This document shows, piece after piece, positions 16,811-24,775 of a stretch of 41,678 nt of DNA. The DNA is from Arsenicicoccus cauae (GTDB taxonomy: Bacteria; Actinomycetota; Actinomycetes; Actinomycetales; Dermatophilaceae), in contig NZ_WLVL01000044.1 of the NCBI RefSeq assembly GCF_009707125.1, forward strand, positions 1-41,678. Direction: 5' to 3'. Below the pieces are notes generated by a model. The model did no database searches. It saw nothing but the letters and a program-made list of their open reading frames with translations, and was not told where the DNA came from. Numbering within the stretch: position 1 is the first letter of the stretch; each line of letters starts with the position of its first letter. A program made the translations under genes and the position numbers.

Positions 16811-18019
16811 ATGGACGTGAACCTGGTCACCGGTCTCCTCGTGGGGATCGCCCTCGGCACGCTGGTCACCTGGCTGGCGCTACGGGGCTCGGGCGAGGCC
16901 GGCCGCACCGCGCTCGCCGGGGTGACGGCCGAGCGCGACCTGCTGCGCGAGCGCTGCCTCGACCTCGAGACCAGCCTCGCGGAAGACTCCCAGACCTCGG
17001 CGACGCTGGCCCCCATGCGCGAGGCCCTCTCGCGGATGGAGCGGACCGTCGGGACGCTCGAGCGGGACCGACAGCTGCAGTATGGCGCCCTCGGCAGCCG
17101 TCTCGAGGAGGTCACCGCCACGACCGCGGCCCTGCGCGACCAGACCGCCTCGCTGGCAGGGTCGCTGCAGTCCAGCAGCGTGCGCGGGGCGTGGGGGGAG
17201 GCCCAGCTGCGGCGGCTGCTCGAGCACGCGGGCCTGCTCGCGCGGTGCGACTTCGACGAGCAGGTGAGCGCCGTCAGCGAGCACGACGCGGCCGTGCGTC
17301 CCGACGCGGTCGTGCGCCTGCCCGGCGCCAAGGTGCTGGTCATCGACGCCAAGGCGCCCCTGACGCGGTTCCTGGCGGCGCAGGCCGAGGGCCTCGACGA
17401 GACGCAGCGATCGGCGCACCTGCGTGCCCACGCCGGCGCGCTGCGCGGGCACGTCGACACGCTCGCCGCCAAGGCCTACTGGACCGCCTTCCCCACCACG
17501 CCCGAGATGGTCGTCTGCTTCGTGCCGTCCGACGCCGTGCTCGCCGCCGGCCTCGCGCACGACCCGACGCTGTATGACGACGCCTTGGCCCGACGCGTCG
17601 TGCTGGCCTCTCCGGCCACGCTGCTCGCGCTGCTGCGCACGGTCGCCTTCACCTGGCAGCAGGACGCCCTGGCCAGCAACGCCGCCCAGCTGCTGGCGCT
17701 CGGCAAGGAGCTCTACGCCCGCATCGGCACCCTCGCCGGGCACACCACCCGGCTCGGGGCCCAGCTGTCCCGGTCGGTCGAGGCCTACAACGCCATGGTC
17801 GGCACCCTCGAGTCACGGGTCCTCGTGACGGCACGACGCATGCACGAGCTCGAGCTGGTGTCGGCGGCGCCGCCCACCGTCGACGTCGTGGAGACGGCGG
17901 CCCGCCCCCTGACGTCGGCGGAGCTGCTCGACGCGCTCGACGAGGACGTGCGCCGCCCCGAGCTGGACCTCTCCGCGCCGCAGCGGGAGGCGATCGTCAG
18001 CCGTGACGAGACCGCCTGA
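16811..18019 (+). CDS. rmuC: DNA recombination protein RmuC
   Basis: This 402-residue protein starts at the ATG at 16811; a TTG four codons upstream is possible but weaker. An N-terminal hydrophobic anchor (L-V-T-G-L-L-V-G-I-A-L-G-T-L-V-T-W-L) leads into a coiled coil (about residues 35-125). The RmuC nuclease-like core has R-G-A-W-G-E-A-Q-L-R-R-L-L-E, R-P-D-A-V-V-R-L-P, V-I-D-A-K-A-P and P-E-M-V-V-C-F-V-P. These resemble PD-(D/E)xK active-site strands. In E. coli the family limits inversions at repeats. The gene stands alone and is followed after 46 bases by the hydrolase-ABC fusion. Confidence 0.93.
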   Translation: MDVNLVTGLLVGIALGTLVTWLALRGSGEAGRTALAGVTAERDLLRERCLDLETSLAEDSQTSATLAPMREALSRMERTVGTLERDRQLQYGALGSRLEEVTATTAALRDQTASLAGSLQSSSVRGAWGEAQLRRLLEHAGLLARCDFDEQVSAVSEHDAAVRPDAVVRLPGAKVLVIDAKAPLTRFLAAQAEGLDETQRSAHLRAHAGALRGHVDTLAAKAYWTAFPTTPEMVVCFVPSDAVLAAGLAHDPTLYDDALARRVVLASPATLLALLRTVAFTWQQDALASNAAQLLALGKELYARIGTLAGHTTRLGAQLSRSVEAYNAMVGTLESRVLVTARRMHELELVSAAPPTVDVVETAARPLTSAELLDALDEDVRRPELDLSAPQREAIVSRDETA

Positions 18020-18065
18020 GACGAGGCATCATCGATCATCTCGCTCCGACTCCCGAAGGGCCACG

Positions 18066-21000
18066 ATGAGACGCAGGCTGGCCGCGCTGGCGGTGCTCAC
18101 CACCGCCCTGGCGACGGTCCCGGCAGGCTCGACCGCGGCGGCCTCGGCGTCCCGTCCCGTGGCGGTGTCGGCGTCGCGTCCGGTGGCGGTGTCGGCGTCA
18201 GTTCCCTCCGAGGTCCGCGAGGAGTCGGTGCGCGTCCCGGTCAGGGCGGAGTCGGATGGGTCCACGGTGACGCTCGAGGCGACGGTCGTCTCCCCCACCT
18301 CGCCGGGACGGCACCCCGCCGTGCTGCTCGCCCACGGCTTCGGCGGCAGCAAGGCCGACCTCATGAGCCGAGCCCGCGAGCTGGCCGGTCAGGGCTACGT
18401 CGCGCTGGCCTACACGGCCCGGGGGTTCGGAGCCTCAGGGGGACTCATCCATCTGGACGACCCCGACTACGAGATCGCCGACGCCTCACGGCTGCTCGAC
18501 ACCCTGGCAGGTCGGCCCGACGTGCAGCTCGACGCTGCCAAGGACCCGCGGGTGGGCGTCGCGGGCGGGTCCTACGGCGGGGCGCTGGGCATCATGCTCG
18601 CCGGCACCGACCGCCGCGTCGACGCCGTCGTCGCCGGCATCACCTGGAACGACCTGTCCGAGACCTTCGTGCCCGGCGGGGTGGGCTCTGCGCCAGGCGT
18701 GCTCAAGCGCCGCTGGGCCTCGATCTTCTTCTCCTCCGCGCTCGGTCAGACGCGGCCCGCGAGCGGGGGCAACGATCCCCGCACACCGGACGCCGCCCTG
18801 TGCGGCCGCTTCGACCCGACCATCTGCCGACTGTTCCTCGACGCCGCCACGACGGGCCGGCCCTCCCCCGCGCTCGAGCAGGTGCTGCGCCGTCACGGAC
18901 CGTCGGCGGTGGCGAGCAGGGTCACCGCGCCGACCTTGCTCGTGCAGGGCATGCGTGACTCCTTCGTCGGCCTCGACCAGGCCGGGGCGACGGCACGGCA
19001 GCTCGCGGCCAACGGCACGCCCGTCGCGGTCCGCTGGTTCGACGGCGGCCACGACGGCGGCACCGAGCCGAACGACGCGGAGACGCTGATCCCCTGGTTC
19101 CAGCGTTACCTCACCGACCAGGGCCGGCAGCAGGCCGGGGGCGACCTGCGAGCCGGGATGCCGCTCCCCGCCTTCAGCGCTCCCCTCGCCGCGCAGGGAG
19201 GTGACCGTGAGGTGCGCCTTGCAGCGCCGCCCCGACTCGACCAGGCGGCGGCTGGTGCCACGCGCGTTGCCCTGGCCCCCGCCGCAGGACAGGGCTCTGC
19301 AGCGGGTCCGGGCTCTGCCGATGGCGCGGCAGGGGCCGGCAGCGGCAGGGGCCCGGCTCGGCTGCTCTCCCCGCCCGGCGGCGACCCCGCCGCCATGAGC
19401 AACCTCGGAGCCCTGGGCGGCGCGCTCGGCGGGGAGTCGTCGAGCAGGTCGGGCGACGCGGGGTCTGGCGGCTCGGGCGGTTCCGGCGGGTCAGGTGGGT
19501 CCGGCGGCTCGGGCGTCGTGGACCTCGCCGCCACCGCCGCCTACTCGCTGGCCGCCCTGCCCGGCCAGCACGCGGCCTTCGACACCGCCCAGCTCACGGA
19601 CCGGCTCGACGTCGTCGGCGCGCCCCGGGTCCGGCTGCGCCTGACCTCGACCGCCCGCGACGCGACGGTCTTCGTGTCCCTCTGGCGGGTCACCCCGTCG
19701 GGGCCGGTCTCCCCACGCTCCCAGGTCGTCCCCGTCCGCGTCGCCACGACCCCCGGCGTCCCGGTGGAAGTCGACGTGGCCCTGCCCGCCGGCACCTACG
19801 CGATGGCGGCGGGCTCGCGCTGGCGCGTGCTCGTGTCGTCGACCGACGCGGGTTTCGCCGCGCCCACCGACGCGCGTGCCTACGCGGTGGAGCTCGCCGA
19901 CGCCGGCCTCGCCCTGCCCGTCGTCCCGGCCGAGGCCGTCACCGATCCACGTGCCGGCGGAGGCGGCATACGGTCCGTCGATCGGGAGGTCGGCTGGGCC
20001 GCGAGCGGACTCGCGGCGCTCGTGCTGGCCGTCAGCGTCCTGGCCGCCCTCGCCGCCTGGCGCCGCCGACGAGGGGACCGACGCGACACCCGCGCCGAGG
20101 ACGCCGACGTGCCCCTGGCGGTGGATCACCTGGTCAAGACCTACAAGGACGGGCACCGGGCCGTCGACGACGTGTCCTGGCGCGCCGAGGCTGGTCAGGT
20201 CGTCGGCCTCCTCGGGCCCAACGGCGCCGGCAAGACCACCACGATGCGCATGCTCGTCGGCCTCATCCGCCCCGACTCCGGGGCCGTCCACGTGCTCGGG
20301 CAGCCGGTGCACGCCGGGTCGCCCGTGCTGGACCGGGTGGGCGCGCTCATCGAGGGGCCGGGCTTCCTGCCTCACCTCACCGGTCGCCAGAACCTCGACG
20401 CCTACTGGCGCGCCACCGGGCGCGACCCGTCCGAGGCCCACATCGACGAGGCGCTCGACGTCGCCGCTCTCGGGGACGCGCTGGACCGGCCCGTCCGCAC
20501 CTACAGCCAGGGCATGCGTCAGCGACTGGGCATCGCACAGGCCATGCTCGGCCGTCCGGAGGTGCTGCTGCTCGACGAGCCGACCAACGGCCTCGACCCA
20601 CCCCAGATCGCCGCGATGCGCCCAATCCTGCTCGACTACGCGCGCACGGGCCGGACCGTCGTGGTGTCCAGCCACCTGCTGTCCGAGGTCGAGCAGACCT
20701 GCACGCACGTCGTCGTCATGCACCGCGGCCGCGTCGTCACCGCCGGCTCGGTCACCGACCTGACCAGCGGCGACGGCACGACCGTCGTCACGCTCGGCCC
20801 CGGTTGCGACCCCGCCGCGGTCGAGGACGCCGTGCGCTCCGGTCGGCTGGGCCCGTCGCTGCACGAGCTCCGCCTCGACCGGCACGCCCACACCCTGACC
20901 CTCGTCAGCGATGCCCCCCGCGGCGAGATCGTCGCCGCGGTCGTCGCGGCCGGCGGCGACGTCGACTCGGTGGCGCCGCGCCGCCGTCTCGAGGAGGTCT

Positions 21001-21077
21001 TTCTCGGGGTGATCGGCGGCGACCAGCCCGACGAAAGGACCCGCATGGACAGCCTGCGTCAGGTGCGTGCCCGATGA
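18066..21077 (+). CDS. Fusion of exported alpha/beta hydrolase (CocE/S15-like) and ABC transporter ATP-binding domain
   Basis: This 1,003-residue protein starts at the ATG at 18066, after GAAGGG. A signal-like segment covers residues 1-27, and a duplicated A-S-R-P-V-A-V-S octapeptide follows (about 28-43). Residues 50-380 form an alpha/beta hydrolase, with H-G-F-G-G near 90, nucleophile S169 in G-G-S-Y-G-G, then M-R-D and G-G-H-D-G for the acid and histidine. Next come a low-complexity Gly/Ser/Ala linker (repeated GGS at about 468-483) and an X-Pro-peptidase-type beta domain (about 485-630). A single membrane helix covers about 643-668. The ABC domain has Walker A G-P-N-G-A-G-K-T (717-724), signature Y-S-Q-G-M-R-Q-R and Walker B L-L-L-D-E-P. 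The predicted topology puts the hydrolase outside and the ATPase inside. The permease gene follows with an ATGA overlap. Confidence 0.93.
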   Translation: MRRRLAALAVLTTALATVPAGSTAAASASRPVAVSASRPVAVSASVPSEVREESVRVPVRAESDGSTVTLEATVVSPTSPGRHPAVLLAHGFGGSKADLMSRARELAGQGYVALAYTARGFGASGGLIHLDDPDYEIADASRLLDTLAGRPDVQLDAAKDPRVGVAGGSYGGALGIMLAGTDRRVDAVVAGITWNDLSETFVPGGVGSAPGVLKRRWASIFFSSALGQTRPASGGNDPRTPDAALCGRFDPTICRLFLDAATTGRPSPALEQVLRRHGPSAVASRVTAPTLLVQGMRDSFVGLDQAGATARQLAANGTPVAVRWFDGGHDGGTEPNDAETLIPWFQRYLTDQGRQQAGGDLRAGMPLPAFSAPLAAQGGDREVRLAAPPRLDQAAAGATRVALAPAAGQGSAAGPGSADGAAGAGSGRGPARLLSPPGGDPAAMSNLGALGGALGGESSSRSGDAGSGGSGGSGGSGGSGGSGVVDLAATAAYSLAALPGQHAAFDTAQLTDRLDVVGAPRVRLRLTSTARDATVFVSLWRVTPSGPVSPRSQVVPVRVATTPGVPVEVDVALPAGTYAMAAGSRWRVLVSSTDAGFAAPTDARAYAVELADAGLALPVVPAEAVTDPRAGGGGIRSVDREVGWAASGLAALVLAVSVLAALAAWRRRRGDRRDTRAEDADVPLAVDHLVKTYKDGHRAVDDVSWRAEAGQVVGLLGPNGAGKTTTMRMLVGLIRPDSGAVHVLGQPVHAGSPVLDRVGALIEGPGFLPHLTGRQNLDAYWRATGRDPSEAHIDEALDVAALGDALDRPVRTYSQGMRQRLGIAQAMLGRPEVLLLDEPTNGLDPPQIAAMRPILLDYARTGRTVVVSSHLLSEVEQTCTHVVVMHRGRVVTAGSVTDLTSGDGTTVVTLGPGCDPAAVEDAVRSGRLGPSLHELRLDRHAHTLTLVSDAPRGEIVAAVVAAGGDVDSVAPRRRLEEVFLGVIGGDQPDERTRMDSLRQVRAR

Positions 21078-21955
21078 GCCCCAGCACCGCGCGCACCCCG
21101 CGCGACACCCACCGACCCGGCGAGCAGCGAACCAGCTCGACCCGTCGCGCCAAGCCCCTGCGGTGGCGGGTCGAGCTGGGTCGCCAGGTCGGACGCCGCC
21201 GCACGGCATGGGGCTTCGGCCTGCTGCTGGCCCTGCCGCTGGTGCTCGTGGCCGCGTTCTCTCTCGGCGACGACGGGTCGGGCGGCGGGCGCTACGTCGA
21301 CCTGGCGCGTGAGGGCGGCCCCAACTTCGCGGTGTTCTGCCTGTTCGCCGCGAGCGACTTCCTGCTTGTGATCCTCGCCGCGCTCTTCGCGGGCGACGCC
21401 GTGCCGTCCGAGGCGTCGTGGTCCTCGCTGCGTTACCTGCTGGTGGCGCCGGTCAGCCGGGCCCGGCTCCTGACGAGCAAGCTCGTCGTGGCTCTGGGGT
21501 CGACCGCGCTGGCGGCTGCGCTGCTGCCGGCGTGGGCGCTGCTGGTGGGTGGCCTCGCCTACGGGTGGGCGCCCTACTCCAGCCCCATCGGGACCGGCCT
21601 GACCTGGGAGCAGCTCCTGCCACGGCTCGCGCTGGCCGCGGGGATCGTCGCGGTCAACCTCGTGCAGGTCGTCGGCATCGCCCTGCTCATCGGCACCCTC
21701 AACGACGCGCCGCTCGGGGCCGTCGGCGGTGCGGTCCTCGTGACCATCGTCGCGTCGATCCTGGACACCATCGAGCAGCTCGGCGACCTGCGGCACGCCC
21801 TGCCCATGCACTACTCCCGCGCCTGGATCCGAGCGCTGTCCCCCGACATCGCCTGGACCGACATCCAGCTCAGCGCCCTCTGGTCGTTGATCTACGGGGT
21901 GGCCACGGTCGCTGCGGCCTACTGGTGGTTCCGGCGCAAGGACATCCTGAGCTGA
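21074..21955 (+). CDS. ABC transporter permease (ABC-2 type)
   Basis: This 293-residue membrane protein has about six hydrophobic segments. It starts at an ATG that overlaps the stop of the fusion gene (ATGA), so translation is coupled. The N-terminus is basic (R-W-R-V-E-L-G-R-Q-V-G-R-R-R-T), followed by helices at about 45-65, 85-110, 135-160, 185-210, 215-235 and 265-285. The S-S-L-R-Y-L-L-V-A-P-V-S-R stretch is typical of ABC-2 family permeases. It should pair with the ATPase domain of the fusion protein and export an unknown substrate. Its stop overlaps the next start (TGATG). Confidence 0.9.
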   Translation: MSPSTARTPRDTHRPGEQRTSSTRRAKPLRWRVELGRQVGRRRTAWGFGLLLALPLVLVAAFSLGDDGSGGGRYVDLAREGGPNFAVFCLFAASDFLLVILAALFAGDAVPSEASWSSLRYLLVAPVSRARLLTSKLVVALGSTALAAALLPAWALLVGGLAYGWAPYSSPIGTGLTWEQLLPRLALAAGIVAVNLVQVVGIALLIGTLNDAPLGAVGGAVLVTIVASILDTIEQLGDLRHALPMHYSRAWIRALSPDIAWTDIQLSALWSLIYGVATVAAAYWWFRRKDILS

Positions 21956-22620
21956 TGCCGGACAGCCACGCGCGCAAGGACAAGAACGCGGCCGTTCACA
22001 GGGACACCACTCGCTGGCTGATCGAGCAGCACGGCGCCACCTTTGCCGCTGACGCAGGAATCACGTTGCAGGACAAGCCTGCCCCTCTGTGGCAGCTCCT
22101 CGTTCTCAGCCTGCTGCTGTCGACCCGCATCCGCTCCGACATCGCCGTGGCCACGGCGCGCGAGCTCTGGTCCGAGGGGTGGCGGACCCCGCAGCACCTG
22201 CGCGAGAGCACCTGGCAGCAGCGGGTGCGGACCCTTGGACGGGGCGGATACACGCGCTACGACGAGAGCACCGCGACGCGCCTGGACCAGGCCGCCACGC
22301 TCCTGCTCGACCGGTGGGACGGCGACCTGCGTCGGCTGCGCGACGAGGCCGACGGCGACCCGAGACGCATCGCCGAGGCCGTGCAGGAGTTCAGAGGGAT
22401 CGGTCCTGCCGGGGCCGCGATCTTCCTGCGCGAGGTGCAGGCCGTGTGGCCCCAGGTGCGCCCCTCCGTCGACGACCTCGTTCTCAAGGGCGCCAAGGAG
22501 GCCGGGCTCCCCACCGACCCGGCGACGTTGGCGACCCTGGTCGACGGCCGGGACCTCGCGAGCCTGGCCGCCGCCCTGGTCCGCGTGGCCCGCAACCCCG
22601 ACCTGCTTACCGACCGGTGA
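21955..22620 (+). CDS. HhH-GPD family DNA glycosylase/endonuclease III-like protein
   Basis: This 221-residue protein is coupled to the permease stop by TGATG. It has the endonuclease III-like helical fold: L-L-V-L-S-L-L-L-S-T-R-I-R-S-D near residue 50 and the hairpin F-R-G-I-G-P-A-G-A-A at about residue 145. P-S-V-D-D follows, whose aspartate matches the catalytic Asp. The lysine of bifunctional EndoIII enzymes (G-V-G-x-K-T-A) is replaced by A-G, and no C-terminal 4Fe-4S cysteines are present. A monofunctional glycosylase or a relative that binds without cutting is therefore more likely. The substrate base is unknown. Its place behind an ABC operon is probably only positional. Confidence 0.8.
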   Translation: MPDSHARKDKNAAVHRDTTRWLIEQHGATFAADAGITLQDKPAPLWQLLVLSLLLSTRIRSDIAVATARELWSEGWRTPQHLRESTWQQRVRTLGRGGYTRYDESTATRLDQAATLLLDRWDGDLRRLRDEADGDPRRIAEAVQEFRGIGPAGAAIFLREVQAVWPQVRPSVDDLVLKGAKEAGLPTDPATLATLVDGRDLASLAAALVRVARNPDLLTDR

Positions 22621-22644
22621 TCTGCCTGCCCGCTAGGTCAGCGG

Positions 22645-22812
22645 GTGGGAGCCCAGGATCTCGACGCGGGCGCCTTCGCCGACATCGACCCGTCGGTCCC
22701 TCGCCACGACCTGCCGCTGCTGCGCAGGCATCTCGCGGGCAGGCCCCACGCCTGGGCAGCCTTGTCGGGGGCCTTGCATCCGCTGCTCCCGGACGACCGG
22801 AGAGCGGACTAG
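22645..22812 (+). CDS. Possible small hypothetical protein or relic
   Basis: A 55-codon open frame runs from a GTG at 22645 to a TAG at 22810-22812. It has strong G/C preference at third positions and an amphipathic composition (D-I-D-P-S-V-P-R-H-D-L-P-L-L-R-R-H-L). It lies in the same frame as the preceding glycosylase gene, which stops at 22620, with no other stop between. It could be a relic, a small gene or chance. There is no good ribosome-binding site. I do not recognise it. Confidence 0.3.
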   Translation: MGAQDLDAGAFADIDPSVPRHDLPLLRRHLAGRPHAWAALSGALHPLLPDDRRAD

Positions 22813-22860
22813 CCACAGATGACAGGCACGGCGTCATGGGACACCAGTTGTCATGTGTGG
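22813..22860. repeat. Inverted repeat with 12-bp stem, AGCCACAGA type
   Basis: CCACAGATGACA and TGTCATGTGTGG pair with one mismatch over a 24-base loop. The left flank reads GACTAGCCACAGA, one base different from GACCAGCCACAGA in the inverted repeat at 12826-12871. It begins right after the small ORF stop. The remaining bases to 23048 form the upstream region of rocD, with no other gene and no convincing promoter seen. Confidence 0.45.
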
Positions 22861-23048
22861 GAAGCCCAGCGAAGGGCACACACCCAACCCCGGCGGTTCC
22901 ATCGACCGTCCGGGCCCAGTCCCGTCGGTTGCGTAGCTCTGGCGCTGCCCGACGCGATTGCTAGATTCGGCGTGACGAGCCTCCCCCTGCAGCACCACCT
23001 CACGCGGGCCTACGAGGCCGGCATCCGGCATACGGCAAGGAGCACGGC

Positions 23049-24251
23049 ATGAGCACCACCAACCAGCACATCCGCCTCGTGGAGACCTATGCGGCCCACA
23101 ACTATCACCCGCTCGAGATCGTCCTCACCGGCGGCGAGGGCGCGTGGGTCACCGACGTGGACGGCAAGCGCTACCTCGACGCACTGGCGGGCTACTCGGC
23201 GCTCAACTTCGGGCACCGTCACCCGCGGCTGGTCGCACGGGCCCACCAGCAGCTGGACCAGCTGACGCTGACGAGCCGCGCCTTCCACAGCGATCAGCTC
23301 GGGCCCTTTGCCCGTGACCTCGCGACGCTGACCGGCAAGGACATGATCCTGCCGATGAACACCGGCGCCGAGGCCGTCGAGACCGCGGTCAAGGTGGCCC
23401 GGCGCTGGGGCTACGACGTCAAGGGGATCCCCGCGGACCAGGCCACCATCGTCACGATGGCAGGCAATTTCCATGGCCGCACGACCACGGTGGTGTCCTT
23501 CTCGACGGACGACATCGCGCGGCGCAGCTATGGCCCCTATACCCCCGGCTTCCGGGTGGTGCCGTATGGCGACCTCGAGGCCCTGGACCAGGCGATCGAC
23601 CAGCACACGGCCGCGGTCCTGCTGGAGCCGATCCAGGGCGAGGGCGGGGTGCTGATCCCGCCGGCCGGCTACCTGTCGGGCGTCCGTGACCTGTGCACCC
23701 GGCACGAGGTGCTGATGATCGCCGATGAGGTGCAGTCCGGGCTCGCCCGGACGGGGCGGACCTTCGCGTGCGACCACGAGGACGTCGTGCCCGACATCTA
23801 TGTCATGGGCAAGGCGCTCGGCGGCGGCATCCTGCCGGTGTCGGCGATCGCGGCGGACCACTACGTGATGGACGTGATCACGCCGGGCTCGCACGGCTCG
23901 ACCTTCGGCGGCAACCCGCTGGCCGCGGCCGTCGGGCACGAGGTCGTGCAGATGCTGCTCACCGACGAGTGGAACTCGCGTGCCCGCGCTCTCGGCGACC
24001 ACATGACGCCACGGCTCGAGGCGCTGCGCGAGCACGGCGTGCTGGAGGTGCGGGTGCGCGGCGCATGGGCCGGCCTCGACATCGACCGGCACCTGATGAC
24101 GGGCTACGAGCTGTGCCACCGCATGGCCGGCCATGGCGTGCTCGCCAAGGACGCGCACGACTCGACGATCCGCCTCGCTCCCCCGCTGGTCGCGACGACG
24201 GACGACATCGACGTGATGGTCGACGCGATCGAGAAGTCCCTCCGCGCCTGA
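23049..24251 (+). CDS. rocD: Ornithine aminotransferase
   Basis: This 400-residue PLP enzyme of fold type I converts ornithine plus 2-oxoglutarate to glutamate semialdehyde and glutamate, in arginine catabolism and proline formation. The start follows AAGGAG. Class III aminotransferase features are N-T-G-A-E-A-V-E-T-A-V-K, G-N-F-H-G-R-T-T-T, L-E-P-I-Q-G-E-G-G, I-A-D-E-V-Q-S-G-L-A-R-T-G, the PLP lysine K255 in M-G-K-A-L-G-G-G, and H-G-S-T-F-G-G-N-P-L. The D-V-K-G-I-P segment and overall length fit RocD better than ArgD. No argininase or Lrp-type gene is adjacent. Confidence 0.95.
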   Translation: MSTTNQHIRLVETYAAHNYHPLEIVLTGGEGAWVTDVDGKRYLDALAGYSALNFGHRHPRLVARAHQQLDQLTLTSRAFHSDQLGPFARDLATLTGKDMILPMNTGAEAVETAVKVARRWGYDVKGIPADQATIVTMAGNFHGRTTTVVSFSTDDIARRSYGPYTPGFRVVPYGDLEALDQAIDQHTAAVLLEPIQGEGGVLIPPAGYLSGVRDLCTRHEVLMIADEVQSGLARTGRTFACDHEDVVPDIYVMGKALGGGILPVSAIAADHYVMDVITPGSHGSTFGGNPLAAAVGHEVVQMLLTDEWNSRARALGDHMTPRLEALREHGVLEVRVRGAWAGLDIDRHLMTGYELCHRMAGHGVLAKDAHDSTIRLAPPLVATTDDIDVMVDAIEKSLRA

Positions 24252-24342
24252 GGGCCTCGCTGGCCGCGTGACCGCCCCACCGATGTCGCCAAAGCGCCCG
24301 TTGCCGGGCATACTTCCTGGTCGCTGCGGCAGCTCAGGCTCC

Positions 24343-24534
24343 GTGAGCGCAGCGCGGCCGATCACGCTCGCCGCGGTGGCCGAGCTGCACCGCGAGGTCG
24401 ACCGCGCCGAGGCGGTGGTCGTGCCCAAGGCGAGAACGCGCGGCGCCTCCTGGGCGGAGATCGCGCGGGTGCTAGGCGTCAGCCGTCAGGCAGTCCACAA
24501 GAAGTACGGCGGGACGCGGCTCGGACACAGCTGA
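24343..24534 (+). CDS. Small helix-turn-helix protein
   Basis: This 63-residue protein has the form V-A-E-L-H-R-E-V-D-R-A-E, a basic link, then S-W-A-E-I-A-R-V-L-G-V-S-R-Q-A-V-H-K-K-Y-G, a clear HTH. Small proteins with this W-x-x-I-A-x-x-L-G-V-S-R-Q-A-V-H-x-K core are common in actinobacteria and are presumed DNA binders. The GTG at 24343 is chosen because the helical core begins just after it; 24268 (GTG) and 24283 (ATG) are in-frame alternatives whose extra residues look unstructured. It is the last chromosomal gene before the attachment site. Confidence 0.6.
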   Translation: MSAARPITLAAVAELHREVDRAEAVVVPKARTRGASWAEIARVLGVSRQAVHKKYGGTRLGHS

Positions 24535-24562
24535 GCCGCCGCCCGACGACCGCCGACGCGGC

Positions 24563-24602
24563 ACGGCCAGAGGTCGCAGGTTCAAATCCTGCCCCCGCTA
24601 CG
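24563..24602 (+). other. Attachment site: 3' fragment of a tRNA gene
   Basis: The sequence around GCAGGTTCAAATCCTGC is a perfect T-arm (5-bp stem, TTCAAAT loop). It is preceded by a variable-loop-like AGGTC and followed by an acceptor-like CCCCGCTAC. No D-arm, anticodon or 5' acceptor strand exists in the 75 bases upstream, so it is only the 3' half. Tyrosine integrases commonly recombine in tRNA 3' ends, and the int gene starts about 430 bases away. The crossover limits and tRNA identity are not determined. Confidence 0.7.
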
Positions 24603-24604
24603 AA

Positions 24605-24641
24605 GAAAGTCCAGTTCAGCCCATGGTTGACCTGGACTTTC
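24605..24641. terminator. Hairpin just inside the att site
   Basis: GAAAGTCCAG and CTGGACTTTC form an exact 10-bp stem with a 17-base loop, directly inside the att core. It may be a terminator insulating the element or part of the recombination site architecture. Confidence 0.5.
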
Positions 24642-24775
24642 GCTTTGGGGGCGACATGCGATCCCATCGTTTACCCATCACATTGAGCAGGTGCGCAGCG
24701 CCATCCGCGGGGTGTCGACGCCGTCCGTTCCGGTTGCCTCGGGGCTGCTCGGTACGGCTCGCACACCTGATGGGC

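Noticed and set aside
16714-17472. N-terminal extension of the metallophosphoesterase
   Set aside because: It lies antisense to rmuC, and a signal peptide begins exactly at 16713.
22929-22967. rocD promoter TTGCGT ... TAGATT
   Set aside because: The spacing of 27 bases is too long for a sigma-70-type promoter.
24525-24602. Complete tRNA gene
   Set aside because: Only the T-arm and 3' acceptor side are present; no D-arm, anticodon loop or matching 5' acceptor strand lies upstream.
24479-24667. Minus-strand ORF with G-A-G-F-E-P-A-T-S-G
   Set aside because: This peptide is the usual antisense reading of a tRNA 3' half and is not a gene.
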